DNA from: Reyranella sp.
Lineage (GTDB): Bacteria > Pseudomonadota > Alphaproteobacteria > Reyranellales > Reyranellaceae
NCBI GenBank assembly: GCA_030681635.1
Contig: JAUXRT010000317.1
Span: 1 to 7,327, forward strand
Reading direction: 5' to 3'
DNA length: 7,327 bases
In this document: positions 1 to 6,150 of the stretch, piece after piece
Position numbering within the stretch: the stretch's first letter is position 1
Layout of the letters: every line of letters starts with the position of its first letter
Translations under genes and position numbers: made by a program
The notes under the pieces: model-generated
Told to the model about the DNA's origin: nothing
Databases searched by the model: none
Seen by the model: the letters and a program-made list of their open reading frames with translations, nothing else

Positions 1-1140
1 ATCGTAGAGCGCGGCCACGTCGCCGTTATCGATCGCCTGCCAGAACGCCTCGTCGGCGCCCACGATCCGGCCGGTGAAATTGATCTCCGCGAGATTGGGT
101 CCCGAGAGAGCACAGCGATCGACCGTGATCTCGCCACGCGCCCGCTCCTCCGCCCCAGTGCAATCGAAGCTCAGCTTGAGTTCGCGCAGCCCCATCGCCT
201 GCAACGCCAGACGCAGCTTCAGACTCTCCATACTGCGGATCGGCGGCGCCAGGACGAAGCCGTCGATGCGGGCCCTGGAGCGGCTGACCGTGTCGCTTTC
301 ACGCACCGTCTCGATCGTGATCGATCCGAGCGACACGCCATAGCGCGCCATCGTATCGCCGCTGAACCCCGTGGCGCTGCCGCGTTCGACCCTGACCTGC
401 CCGATTGGAATGCCGGGACGCCAGTCGGCTGACGAAAAAGCCGCGAGGCTGCGTCGAATGTCGAGACCGCTGATTGCGATATCCGCCACCCGGAAAAGCG
501 GCGTGCGGCCCTCCTTCGCCGTCGCCTCGATGTCGCCCACGGTGACCGTCGCCACGCGCCCGCCCTCGTAGCCGCCGACAATGATCGCCGCCACGCGGAG
601 CGTGTCGCTGCTGCCGGGCATGACCAGGACAGTGCCGCGCTGCTCCAGGCGACGCACCGAGAGCGCTTCCAGCGTCCGGGCGACAAGAACCAGAGGGCCG
701 TAGGGGCCGACGTCGCTGGCATCGAAGCGCGCGAGGTCGAGCCCTTCAAGGACGAGCGACTCCACCTTCCAGGTGCTGCCCGCTTCGCCGTTGCCGATGC
801 GGAGATCGTTCAGTTCGAGACGATCAGCCTGCAGAGGATCACCCCACTTGAGGCCTGCCAGCGGCGTGCGACCCTGCATCAGTTCCGCCAGCGGCCATCC
901 CAACCCCGAGGCCCGCCAACGGCCGACCGACACATCGGCCTGCCCGCTGGATTTCAGATCGGTGAGCGCGATGCTGCGACTGAGGAGACCGACCTCGACG
1001 CCCCCCACCGTGGTGGCGCCGTCGCGCTCGATCTCCGCCTTGATCCGCCTTGCCGCATATCCCTCGACGACCGGCACTGCTGCCACGCCGAGACCAACCA
1101 GGACGACCGCCGCGATGCCGGCAATGACGCCCTTGTTCAC
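1..1140 (-). CDS. Membrane-anchored protein of unknown function, AsmA-like in style (3' end outside window)
   Basis: An open frame of 380 codons runs from a GTG at 1140 to the left edge without a stop, so the C-terminus is missing. The N-terminus (NKGVIAGIAAVVLVGLGVA, about residues 2-20) is one strongly hydrophobic helix after a single Lys, followed by a basic segment (YAARRIKAEIER). This suggests an uncleaved signal anchor with the rest in the periplasm. The remainder is rich in alternating beta-type segments (VEVGLLSRSIALTDLK, VESLVLEGLDLARFD, ITIETV, LKLRLALQAMGLRELKLSFD). This resembles the repetitive beta architecture of AsmA/DUF945-like envelope proteins, but I cannot assign a family. 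The GTG shares four bases with the maiA stop (GTGA). Only a poorly spaced GAGG precedes it, which fits translational coupling to maiA. Codon use is similar to the neighbouring genes. Being a real gene is fairly sure; its function is unknown. Confidence 0.78.
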   Translation of the reverse strand, partial: MNKGVIAGIAAVVLVGLGVAAVPVVEGYAARRIKAEIERDGATTVGGVEVGLLSRSIALTDLKSSGQADVSVGRWRASGLGWPLAELMQGRTPLAGLKWGDPLQADRLELNDLRIGNGEAGSTWKVESLVLEGLDLARFDASDVGPYGPLVLVARTLEALSVRRLEQRGTVLVMPGSSDTLRVAAIIVGGYEGGRVATVTVGDIEATAKEGRTPLFRVADIAISGLDIRRSLAAFSSADWRPGIPIGQVRVERGSATGFSGDTMARYGVSLGSITIETVRESDTVSRSRARIDGFVLAPPIRSMESLKLRLALQAMGLRELKLSFDCTGAEERARGEITVDRCALSGPNLAEINFTGRIVGADEAFWQAIDNGDVAALYD

Positions 1141-1781
1141 GCCTCGGCGTCCGGTTGCTTGGACGGCTGGGCGGCATCGAAGGCCGGAAGACGCATGCAG
1201 GCATCGTAGATGCGCTGGATGGTCGGATATCTCTTCATGTCGACCTTGAAGCGCGCCGCATTGAAGACCTGCGGGATGAGGCAGAGATCGGCCATGGTGG
1301 GCGAGTCGCCATGGCTGAAGGCACCGGTTCTGGGATCGTTCGCGATCGACGCCTCATAGGCATCGAAGCCCGTCTCGATCCAGTGGCGCGACCAGCCGAA
1401 GGCACTCTCCTCGGTCTGGCCGAATTTTTCGCGCAAGTACCCCATCACGCGCAGGTTCTGGATGGGATGGATGTCGGCCGTGGGGATCAGCGCCAGCGCC
1501 CGGACACGCGCCCGGCCGACGGGATCCCTGGGCAGCAAGGGCGGTTGGGGATGGGTTTCCTCCAGGTATTCGAGGATGGCGAGCGACTGGGTCAGCACCT
1601 CGCCCGAATCCAGCACCAGCGCCGGCACCAGTTTCTGCGGGTTGATCGCGACATAGTCCGGCGCCCGCTGCTCGCCCTTGCGCAAGTGCCGCGAGGCGTG
1701 CTCGACCGCAACGCCCTTGAGATTGAGCGCGATACGCACGCGATACGCCGCCGACGAACGAAAATAGCCGATGAGCTTCAT
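1137..1781 (-). CDS. maiA: Maleylacetoacetate isomerase (zeta-class glutathione S-transferase)
   Basis: A cytoplasmic, glutathione-dependent enzyme that isomerises 4-maleylacetoacetate to 4-fumarylacetoacetate, the third step of homogentisate catabolism. The protein has 214 residues, normal for the family. The N-terminal thioredoxin-like domain carries the zeta-class active-site stretch SSAAYRVRIAL (residues 9-19), with the Ser pair that activates glutathione in this class. NPQKLVPAL contains the conserved cis-proline region, and TQSLAILEYLEE is the glutathione-binding segment. The helical C-terminal domain has the isomerase-typical stretch MADLCLIPQVFNAARFKVD. ATG at 1781 was chosen because GGAGG lies five bases upstream; the same frame stays open far upstream through fah, but that part is out-of-frame shadow. 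The gene lies 29 bp after fah, and its stop overlaps the GTG start of the next ORF. Confidence 0.95.
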   Translation of the reverse strand: MKLIGYFRSSAAYRVRIALNLKGVAVEHASRHLRKGEQRAPDYVAINPQKLVPALVLDSGEVLTQSLAILEYLEETHPQPPLLPRDPVGRARVRALALIPTADIHPIQNLRVMGYLREKFGQTEESAFGWSRHWIETGFDAYEASIANDPRTGAFSHGDSPTMADLCLIPQVFNAARFKVDMKRYPTIQRIYDACMRLPAFDAAQPSKQPDAEA

Positions 1782-1786
1782 GACCG

Positions 1787-1791
1787 CCTCC
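1787..1791 (-). promoter_or_regulatory. Shine-Dalgarno of maiA
   Basis: GGAGG on the minus strand lies five bases before the ATG at 1781. It fixes the maiA start within a frame that is open for hundreds of codons upstream. Confidence 0.8.
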
Positions 1792-1810
1792 GGTGTTACC
1801 CTAGCACGGC

Positions 1811-2803
1811 TCAGGCCGGTGGCGTGTAACGCACGACCTTCTGGTCGATGGCTCCGAAGATCGTCCGCCCGCCGCGGTCGAACATTTCGATGCGGATGCG
1901 GTCGCCGAACTTCATGAACGGAGTGACCGGCTTGCCGCCGTCCAGCGTCTCGCGCACGCGGCGTTCGGCGATGCAGGAGCAGCCGGCGGCTGCATCGCGG
2001 TTGGCGACGGTTCCCGAGCCGATGACTGTGCCGGCCTCGAGATGGCGGGTCTTGGCGGCATGGGCGATGAGCTGGCCGAAGTCGAAGGTGAGGTCGGTGG
2101 CGGCGTTGGGATGGCCGAACTCCTTGCCGTTCAGCGTAGAAATCAGCGGCAGGTTGAGCTTGGCGCCGTCCCAGGCGTCTCCCAGCTCGTCCGGCGTCAC
2201 GGCCACCGGCGCGAAGGCCGTCGCGGGCTTGCCGTGGAGGAAGCCAAAACCCTTGTTGAGCTCGGCCGGGATCAGGTTGCGCAGGGACACGTCGTTCAGG
2301 ATCGTGACCAGCTTGATATGCTTTCGCGCGGCGGCGGCCGGGGTGCCCATCGGCACATCGTCGACGAACACGGCGATCTCGCCCTCGAAGTCGATGCCCC
2401 AGGCCTCGTCGATGGCCTCGATCTCGTCGGTCGAACCGATGAAGGAGTCGGAGCCGCCCTGGTACATCAGCGGGTCGGTCCAGAAGGACGGCGGCATCTC
2501 GACGCCGCGGGCCTTGCGCACCAGCTCGACGTGGACGACGTAAGCCGAGCCGTCGGCCCATTGGTAGGCGCGCGGCAATGGTGCTGCGAGCGCCGTGCTG
2601 TCGAGTTCGAACGATCCCGGCGCCTTGTCGTCGGCGAGCTGCTCGGCCAGCGCCCGCAGGCGCGGCACGACTTCCGCCCAATCGTCGAGCGCCCGTTGCA
2701 GCGTCGGCACCACGTTGGTGGCCCGCACCGCCCGCGTCAGCTCACGGTTGACCACGATCAGCGTGCCGTCGCGGCCGCCTTCCTTCAGCGTTCCCAATTT
2801 CAT
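1811..2803 (-). CDS. fah: Fumarylacetoacetate hydrolase (fumarylacetoacetase)
   Basis: Hydrolyses 4-fumarylacetoacetate to fumarate and acetoacetate, the last step of the homogentisate pathway. It is 330 residues long, the usual size of the bacterial two-domain form and shorter than the roughly 420-residue animal enzyme. The FAH fold is evident from WTDPLMYQGGSDSF (about 108-121), the acidic metal-ligand pair in DFEGEIAVF (E140 and E142), NDVSLRNLIPAELNKGFGF (about 170-188) with D171 as a further ligand, then AFAPVAVTPDELGDAW and GTVIGSGTVAN. The metal-ligand assignments are by analogy with the family. An ATG 48 bases further upstream exists, but that start would run into hmgA. The ATG at 2803 gives the family-like start MKLGTLKEGGRDGTLIVV and has AGGGA eight bases upstream. 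The gap to hmgA is 11 bp, and the AGGGA overlaps the hmgA TAG stop. Substrate is assigned from both sequence and operon. Confidence 0.94.
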   Translation of the reverse strand: MKLGTLKEGGRDGTLIVVNRELTRAVRATNVVPTLQRALDDWAEVVPRLRALAEQLADDKAPGSFELDSTALAAPLPRAYQWADGSAYVVHVELVRKARGVEMPPSFWTDPLMYQGGSDSFIGSTDEIEAIDEAWGIDFEGEIAVFVDDVPMGTPAAAARKHIKLVTILNDVSLRNLIPAELNKGFGFLHGKPATAFAPVAVTPDELGDAWDGAKLNLPLISTLNGKEFGHPNAATDLTFDFGQLIAHAAKTRHLEAGTVIGSGTVANRDAAAGCSCIAERRVRETLDGGKPVTPFMKFGDRIRIEMFDRGGRTIFGAIDQKVVRYTPPA

Positions 2804-2811
2804 TACGGTTT

Positions 2812-2816
2812 TCCCT
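2812..2816 (-). promoter_or_regulatory. Shine-Dalgarno of fah, merged with the hmgA stop codon
   Basis: AGGGA on the minus strand lies eight bases before the ATG at 2803. Its first two bases are the last two of the hmgA stop TAG (2815-2817), giving TAGGGA. It supports the fah start at 2803 and close coupling with hmgA. Confidence 0.6.
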
Positions 2817-3963
2817 ACTCTGCCGCCTGCTTCAGGACGGGCGGTCGCCACGACTTCACATAGCCTTCGAATTCCACGCCGGCCGGCATGTCGGCCAGAT
2901 CTATCGCGTCGCGCGTGTCGATCATCACCGCGACCTCGTCGGTCTCGGTCTTGCCTCCTTTGGTTGCGGCATTAAAGGCCTTCGGGTGCGGGCCGTGCGT
3001 AAAGCCGGTCGGATGCACCGTCATCATGCCGGGATGGATGTTGTCGCGGCTGAAGAAGCTGCCCTTGTGATAGAAGATCACTTCCTCGAAATCGTCGTTG
3101 TTGTGGAAGAACGGCAGGCGCAACGCCTCCGGATCGCTTTCCAGCGGCCGCGGCACAAACGTGCAGACCACGAAGCGGCCGGCCACGAAGGTGGTGTGCG
3201 CCGACGGCGGCAGGTGGGCGCGATGGCTCATCAGCGGACGCAGGTCACGCCAGTTGATGCGCACGACGCTGAGGTCGCCGTGCCAGCCCACCGCATCGAG
3301 CGGGTTGAACGGGAAGGTGACGGTCGAGAGCTGCTGGCGCCGCTTCACCGACACTTTCCAGGTCCGCTCGCCCTGCTGCGCCCTAAAAGCCTCGTCGAGG
3401 TGCGGCGTGTCGAGCATCGCCGGGTCGAAGATCGCGTGCCGGCCGACCAGCCCCTTTTCGGGCAGCGTGAAGTGGTCGTTCGTGGCCTCGACCATCAGCG
3501 ACACGGTGGGCGCCTTGGGCTCCAGCCGCCACATCGTGCCCCTCGGGATCACCAGATAATCGCCGTCGACATAGTCGAGATGGCCGTAGTCGCAGAACAG
3601 CGCGCCGTTGCCTTCGTGGATGAACAGGAGCTGGTCGCCGTCGCTGTTGCGCGCCAGGTCGGGCATCGCTGTCTCGAGGCGCCAGATGCGCATCTGCACG
3701 TGGGCGTTGCTCAGCACCTTCTCGGCCATCCATGGGTTGGCCCTGGCCGTGACCAGCTTGTTTAGGTCGAGCGCACGCGGGCGGATCGGCCCGTCGAACT
3801 CGACCCAGTCGGTCGGCTTGTGCTTGTGATGGAATTGCGCCGAGGGCCCGAAGAATCCCTCCTTGCTGATCTCGCGCTCGTAGGTGCCCTCGGGCAGACG
3901 GACATGGGCCTGGCGCGAAGCATTGCCTTCGACCTGGCGCAACGGGATCCAGTTCCTGGCCAT
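2815..3963 (-). CDS. hmgA: Homogentisate 1,2-dioxygenase, short form
   Basis: A non-haem Fe(II) ring-cleaving dioxygenase that converts homogentisate and O2 to maleylacetoacetate in the cytosol. The C-terminal cupin part carries a recognisable iron site: H287 (FFHNND), E293 (DFEEV) and H323 (FTHGPH). The spacings of 6 and 30 residues equal those of the human ligands H335, E341 and H371. H250 in SHRAHLPPSAH is the best candidate for the catalytic base equivalent to human H292, by rough alignment. The protein has 382 residues against about 430-445 for the classical enzyme, so it belongs to a shorter bacterial branch rather than being truncated: start, end and metal site are all intact. The ATG at 3963 has GGAGG five bases upstream. 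It sits 9 bp after hppD and 11 bp before fah. The function is well supported by context; the subfamily has not been tested here. Confidence 0.92.
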   Translation of the reverse strand: MARNWIPLRQVEGNASRQAHVRLPEGTYEREISKEGFFGPSAQFHHKHKPTDWVEFDGPIRPRALDLNKLVTARANPWMAEKVLSNAHVQMRIWRLETAMPDLARNSDGDQLLFIHEGNGALFCDYGHLDYVDGDYLVIPRGTMWRLEPKAPTVSLMVEATNDHFTLPEKGLVGRHAIFDPAMLDTPHLDEAFRAQQGERTWKVSVKRRQQLSTVTFPFNPLDAVGWHGDLSVVRINWRDLRPLMSHRAHLPPSAHTTFVAGRFVVCTFVPRPLESDPEALRLPFFHNNDDFEEVIFYHKGSFFSRDNIHPGMMTVHPTGFTHGPHPKAFNAATKGGKTETDEVAVMIDTRDAIDLADMPAGVEFEGYVKSWRPPVLKQAAE

Positions 3964-3968
3964 GATGT

Positions 3969-3973
3969 CCTCC
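3969..3973 (-). promoter_or_regulatory. Shine-Dalgarno of hmgA, overlapping the hppD stop codon
   Basis: GGAGG lies five bases before the hmgA ATG. Its first G is the last base of the hppD stop TAG (3973-3975), reading TAGGAGG, so a ribosome ending hppD covers the hmgA initiation site. Confidence 0.75.
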
Positions 3974-5064
3974 TATGCCTTCAGTACGCCGCGACGGATC
4001 TGGTCGAGCTCGATCGACTCGAACAGGGCGCGGAAGTTGCCCTCGCCGAAGCCTTCGTTGCCGCGGCGCTGGATGATCTCGAAAAAGATGGGACCGATCA
4101 CCGTCTGGGTGAAGATCTGCAGCAGCAGCCCACCGCCCTCGGTCGGCGCACCATCGATCAGGATGCGATCGGCCGCCAGCCGCTTCAGGTCCTCGCCATG
4201 GCCCGGCAGGCGCTTGTCGATCTGCTCATAATAGGTGTCGGGCACTGTCTGGAACGGCACACCCTTGGTCTTGAGTGTCTCCACCGTCTCGTAGATGTCG
4301 CCGGTACCCAGCGCGATGTGCTGGATGCCCTCGCCGTGATAGGCCGAGAGGTACTCCTGAATCTGACTCTTATCGTCGGTGCTCTCATTGATCGGGATGC
4401 GGATCTTGCCGCATGGGCTGGTCATCGCCTTCGATTTCAGCCCGGTCAGCTTGCCTTCGATGTCGAAGTAGCGAATCTCGCGGAAATTGAAGAGGCGTTC
4501 GTAGAATGACGCCCATTCGTCCATGCGGCCGCGATGCACGTTGTGGGTCAGGTGGTCGATATAGGTGAGGCCCACGCCTTTCGGAGTGTGCTCCACCCCC
4601 GACAGGAACACGAAATCGACGTCGAAGATGCTGCCGCGCTCGCCATAGCGGTCGACCAGGTAGATCAGCGAATCGCCGATGCCTTTTATGGCCGGGATGT
4701 TGAGCTCCATCGGCCCGACCTTGTTCTCGACGCCCCAGGCGCCGAGCGAGAGCGCCCGCTTGTAGGCGCGGGCCGCGTTCTTCACCCGGAAGGCGATGGC
4801 GCAGACGCTGGGCCCGTGCACCCGGGCGAAGCCCTGGGCGAAGCTCTCAGCCTCGCCGTTGACGATGAAGTTCACGTCGCCCTGGCGGTAGAGCGAGACG
4901 TCCTTGGAACGGTGCCGGGCGACGCGCACGAAGCCCATGCTCTCGAACAGCGCGCCCAGCGCCGCCGGATCGGGCGCGGTGTATTCGACGAACTCGAAGC
5001 CGTCGGTGCCCATCGGGTTCACCGCATCGACCTCGAGGACCGTCCGCTCGCTGATGCTGGCCAT
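3973..5064 (-). CDS. hppD: 4-hydroxyphenylpyruvate dioxygenase
   Basis: An Fe(II)-dependent, alpha-keto-acid-type dioxygenase that turns 4-hydroxyphenylpyruvate, the transamination product of tyrosine, into homogentisate and CO2. It is the first gene of the operon. The 363-residue protein has two vicinal-oxygen-chelate halves: the N-terminal half starts near GFEFVEYTAPDP (22-33), and the catalytic half carries the 2-His-1-Glu triad H171 (YIDHLTHNV), H249 (GIQHIAL) and E329 (FFEIIQR). These correspond to H161, H240 and E322 of the Pseudomonas enzyme with nearly the same spacing. The C-terminal FGEGNFRALFESIE is the HPPD-typical helix over the active site and argues for HPPD over hydroxymandelate synthase. 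The start at 5064 follows GGGAGG by six bases. An in-frame ATG at 5106 would place the palindromic operator inside the gene and is rejected. The aminotransferase that supplies the substrate is not in the window. Confidence 0.96.
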   Translation of the reverse strand: MASISERTVLEVDAVNPMGTDGFEFVEYTAPDPAALGALFESMGFVRVARHRSKDVSLYRQGDVNFIVNGEAESFAQGFARVHGPSVCAIAFRVKNAARAYKRALSLGAWGVENKVGPMELNIPAIKGIGDSLIYLVDRYGERGSIFDVDFVFLSGVEHTPKGVGLTYIDHLTHNVHRGRMDEWASFYERLFNFREIRYFDIEGKLTGLKSKAMTSPCGKIRIPINESTDDKSQIQEYLSAYHGEGIQHIALGTGDIYETVETLKTKGVPFQTVPDTYYEQIDKRLPGHGEDLKRLAADRILIDGAPTEGGGLLLQIFTQTVIGPIFFEIIQRRGNEGFGEGNFRALFESIELDQIRRGVLKA

Positions 5065-5066
5065 AT

Positions 5067-5096
5067 TTGACCTCCCGGCTGAATTAGTTTCATATG
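5067..5096 (+). promoter_or_regulatory. Possible promoter of the marR gene
   Basis: TTGACC (5067-5072, 5/6 to the -35 consensus) is followed after 18 bases by CATATG (5091-5096), a weak -10. This places initiation at about 5103-5105, on or next to the marR ATG. The -10 lies within the palindrome, consistent with autoregulation. The weak -10 keeps this tentative. Confidence 0.3.
5071..5076 (-). promoter_or_regulatory. Shine-Dalgarno of hppD
   Basis: GGGAGG on the minus strand lies six bases before the ATG at 5064. It settles the start in favour of the shorter protein beginning MASISERTVL. Confidence 0.85.
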
Positions 5097-5102
5097 TAAC
5101 TA
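5085..5102. promoter_or_regulatory. Candidate operator for the MarR-family regulator
   Basis: TAGTTTCATATGTAACTA is an 18-bp inverted repeat with one mismatched pair (T opposite T at positions 5090 and 5097), centred on CATATG. It is an AT-rich island in otherwise GC-rich DNA and lies in the 40-bp gap between the divergent hppD and marR starts. MarR-family dimers typically bind palindromes of about this length and usually act on their own divergent promoter. Assigning it to the adjacent regulator, with homogentisate or a related pathway acid as inducer, is inference. Confidence 0.68.
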
Positions 5103-5122
5103 TCATGCCGAACGCTTTGCAA
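5094..5122 (-). promoter_or_regulatory. Possible promoter of the hppD operon
   Basis: On the minus strand TTGCAA (5117-5122) is followed after 17 bases by TTACAT (5094-5099). The match to the sigma70 consensus is modest, 4/6 and 3/6. It would start transcription about 20-25 bases before the hppD ATG. The -10 element falls inside the palindrome, so a bound regulator would block it. Exact boxes are uncertain. Confidence 0.35.
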
Positions 5123-5566
5123 GCCCTCGAACTGGAGAAATTCCTCCCCTACCGGCTCTCGGTCCTGGCCCAGCTCGTGAGCGAATCACTGCACGACCTC
5201 TACGCCCAGCCGTTCGGCCTCTCGGTGACACAATGGCGGGTAATGGCCGCCCTGGGGCGGTTCGCGCCCCTCACCGCCTCGGATGTGGGGCAGCGCATCG
5301 TCATGGACAAGGTGGCCGTCAGCCGGGCCGTCGCCGGCCTCATGAAACGCGGCCTGGTCGAGCGCGCCACCGACCGCAGCGACCGCCGCCGCGCCTCCCT
5401 GAAGCTGAGCGCCCGCGGCCGCGCCATGCACGCCCGCATCGTGCCCCTGGCGCTCGCCTACGAGGAACGCCTCTACAAGGCACTCAGTCCCGATGAAAGA
5501 CTGAGCTTCAATGCACTGTCCGACAGGCTGTTTGCGCATGCCCGGACACTCCGGGAAGCCACATAA
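5105..5566 (+). CDS. MarR-family transcriptional regulator of the homogentisate operon
   Basis: A 153-residue winged-helix DNA-binding protein, typical MarR size. The N-terminal dimerisation helix (LEKFLPYRLSVLAQLVSESL, about 10-29) is followed by the winged helix: LSVTQWRVMAALGRFAPL, the TASDVGQRIVMDKVAVSRAV helix pair with the recognition helix about 68-82 (DKVAVSRAVAGLMKRG), then a basic wing with the family hallmark DRSDRRRASLKLS (90-102). A C-terminal helix completes the dimer interface. It is divergent from hppD, 40 bp start to start, so it most likely represses both itself and the catabolic operon and is relieved by a pathway intermediate; that role is inferred from position. The start at 5105 matches the usual N-terminus. 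A longer reading from 4904 would overlap hppD and is not believed. No Shine-Dalgarno precedes the ATG. Confidence 0.93.
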   Translation: MPNALQALELEKFLPYRLSVLAQLVSESLHDLYAQPFGLSVTQWRVMAALGRFAPLTASDVGQRIVMDKVAVSRAVAGLMKRGLVERATDRSDRRRASLKLSARGRAMHARIVPLALAYEERLYKALSPDERLSFNALSDRLFAHARTLREAT

Positions 5567-5585
5567 GGGCTCACTTGTCCCCGCC

Positions 5586-5613
5586 TTGTGACCCCGACTC
5601 GCCATGCTATAAC
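5586..5613 (+). promoter_or_regulatory. Probable promoter of the aroQ-accB-accC operon
   Basis: TTGTGA (5586-5591, 4/6) and TATAAC (5608-5613, 5/6) are separated by 16 bases in the 91-bp gap between the regulator and aroQ. Initiation would fall near 5620, leaving a leader of about 38 bases to the preferred aroQ start. No clear rho-independent terminator separates it from marR, so read-through from marR is possible. Confidence 0.5.
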
Positions 5614-5645
5614 GCCCGCGACGCGTGAATTGCGCAGGTAAACTC

Positions 5646-5652
5646 AGGGAGG
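5646..5652 (+). promoter_or_regulatory. Shine-Dalgarno of aroQ, deciding a TTG start
   Basis: AGGGAGG lies five bases before TTG at 5658. The upstream in-frame GTG at 5625 has no such site, so this signal points to the TTG as the real start. Confidence 0.7.
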
Positions 5653-5657
5653 CAGGC

Positions 5658-6128
5658 TTGGCCGCTAAGGCCGCCCGGCGCTCACCGGCCAAGAAGCCGG
5701 TGCTGGTGCTCAACGGGCCAAATCTCAACATGCTGGGCAAGCGGCAGCCGGAAATCTACGGCCGCGAAACCCTGGCGGACGTCGAAAAGGCGTGCCGGGC
5801 CGAGGCTCTGCGCCTGGGCCTCCCGGTCGAATTCGCCCAGAGCAACCATGAGGGCGTGCTGGTCGACCTTATTCAGGCGGCGCGCGAGAAGAATGCCGGC
5901 ATCGTGATCAACGCCGGCGCCTACACTCATACGTCGGTCGCCCTGCTCGACGCGCTGAATGCCGCCGAACTGCCGGCGGTCGAGGTTCACCTGTCCAACA
6001 TTTATAAGCGCGAGCGGTTCCGGCACCATTCCTACATCAGCCCGGCCGCCGTCGGCGTGATCGCGGGCTTCGGCACCCAAGGCTACCTTCTGGCCCTCCA
6101 GGCGCTGGCTCGCCTGCTGGGTCGCTGA
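5658..6128 (+). CDS. aroQ: 3-dehydroquinate dehydratase, type II
   Basis: Reversibly dehydrates 3-dehydroquinate to 3-dehydroshikimate, third step of the shikimate pathway; the type II enzyme is a small flavodoxin-like protein forming dodecamers. From the TTG start it has 156 residues against a usual 145-150. Visible motifs are LNGPNLNMLGKRQPEIYG with the catalytic loop Arg R29 and Tyr Y34, SNHEGVLVDLI (62-72) for substrate binding, INAGAYTHTSVAL (84-96), and VEVHLSNIYKRERFRHHSY with E109 and H111, the acid pair of the family. The first 14 residues (AAKAARRSPAKKP) are a basic, probably disordered extension. A GTG at 5625 would add 11 residues but lacks a ribosome site. It leads an operon with accB (22-bp gap) and accC, a pairing common in alphaproteobacteria. 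The enzyme call is secure; the start is moderately so. Confidence 0.95.
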   Translation: MAAKAARRSPAKKPVLVLNGPNLNMLGKRQPEIYGRETLADVEKACRAEALRLGLPVEFAQSNHEGVLVDLIQAAREKNAGIVINAGAYTHTSVALLDALNAAELPAVEVHLSNIYKRERFRHHSYISPAAVGVIAGFGTQGYLLALQALARLLGR

Positions 6129-6150
6129 CTTTCATCCGGAGCGTTTCTCC

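Noticed and set aside
1782..2681. A minus-strand open frame that continues upstream of maiA as if an N-terminal fusion of about 300 residues.
   Set aside because: The region encodes FAH in another frame with clear family motifs, the extra sequence is Arg/Gly/Ala-rich shadow, and maiA has its own Shine-Dalgarno and ATG at 1781.
2042..3765. Long plus-strand open frames opposite fah and hmgA (for example 2042-2863 and 2986-3765).
   Set aside because: High-GC DNA leaves the antisense frames open. The translations lack recognisable domains and lie wholly over well-identified genes.
4904..5104. A 67-residue N-terminal extension of the MarR regulator.
   Set aside because: It would overlap hppD and the operator region, and its sequence is unlike the family. 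The ATG at 5105 gives a normal MarR N-terminus.
5541..5555. CCCGG-ACACT-CCGGG hairpin at the end of the MarR gene as a possible terminator.
   Set aside because: The stem is only five pairs, lies inside the coding sequence, and has no following T-run.
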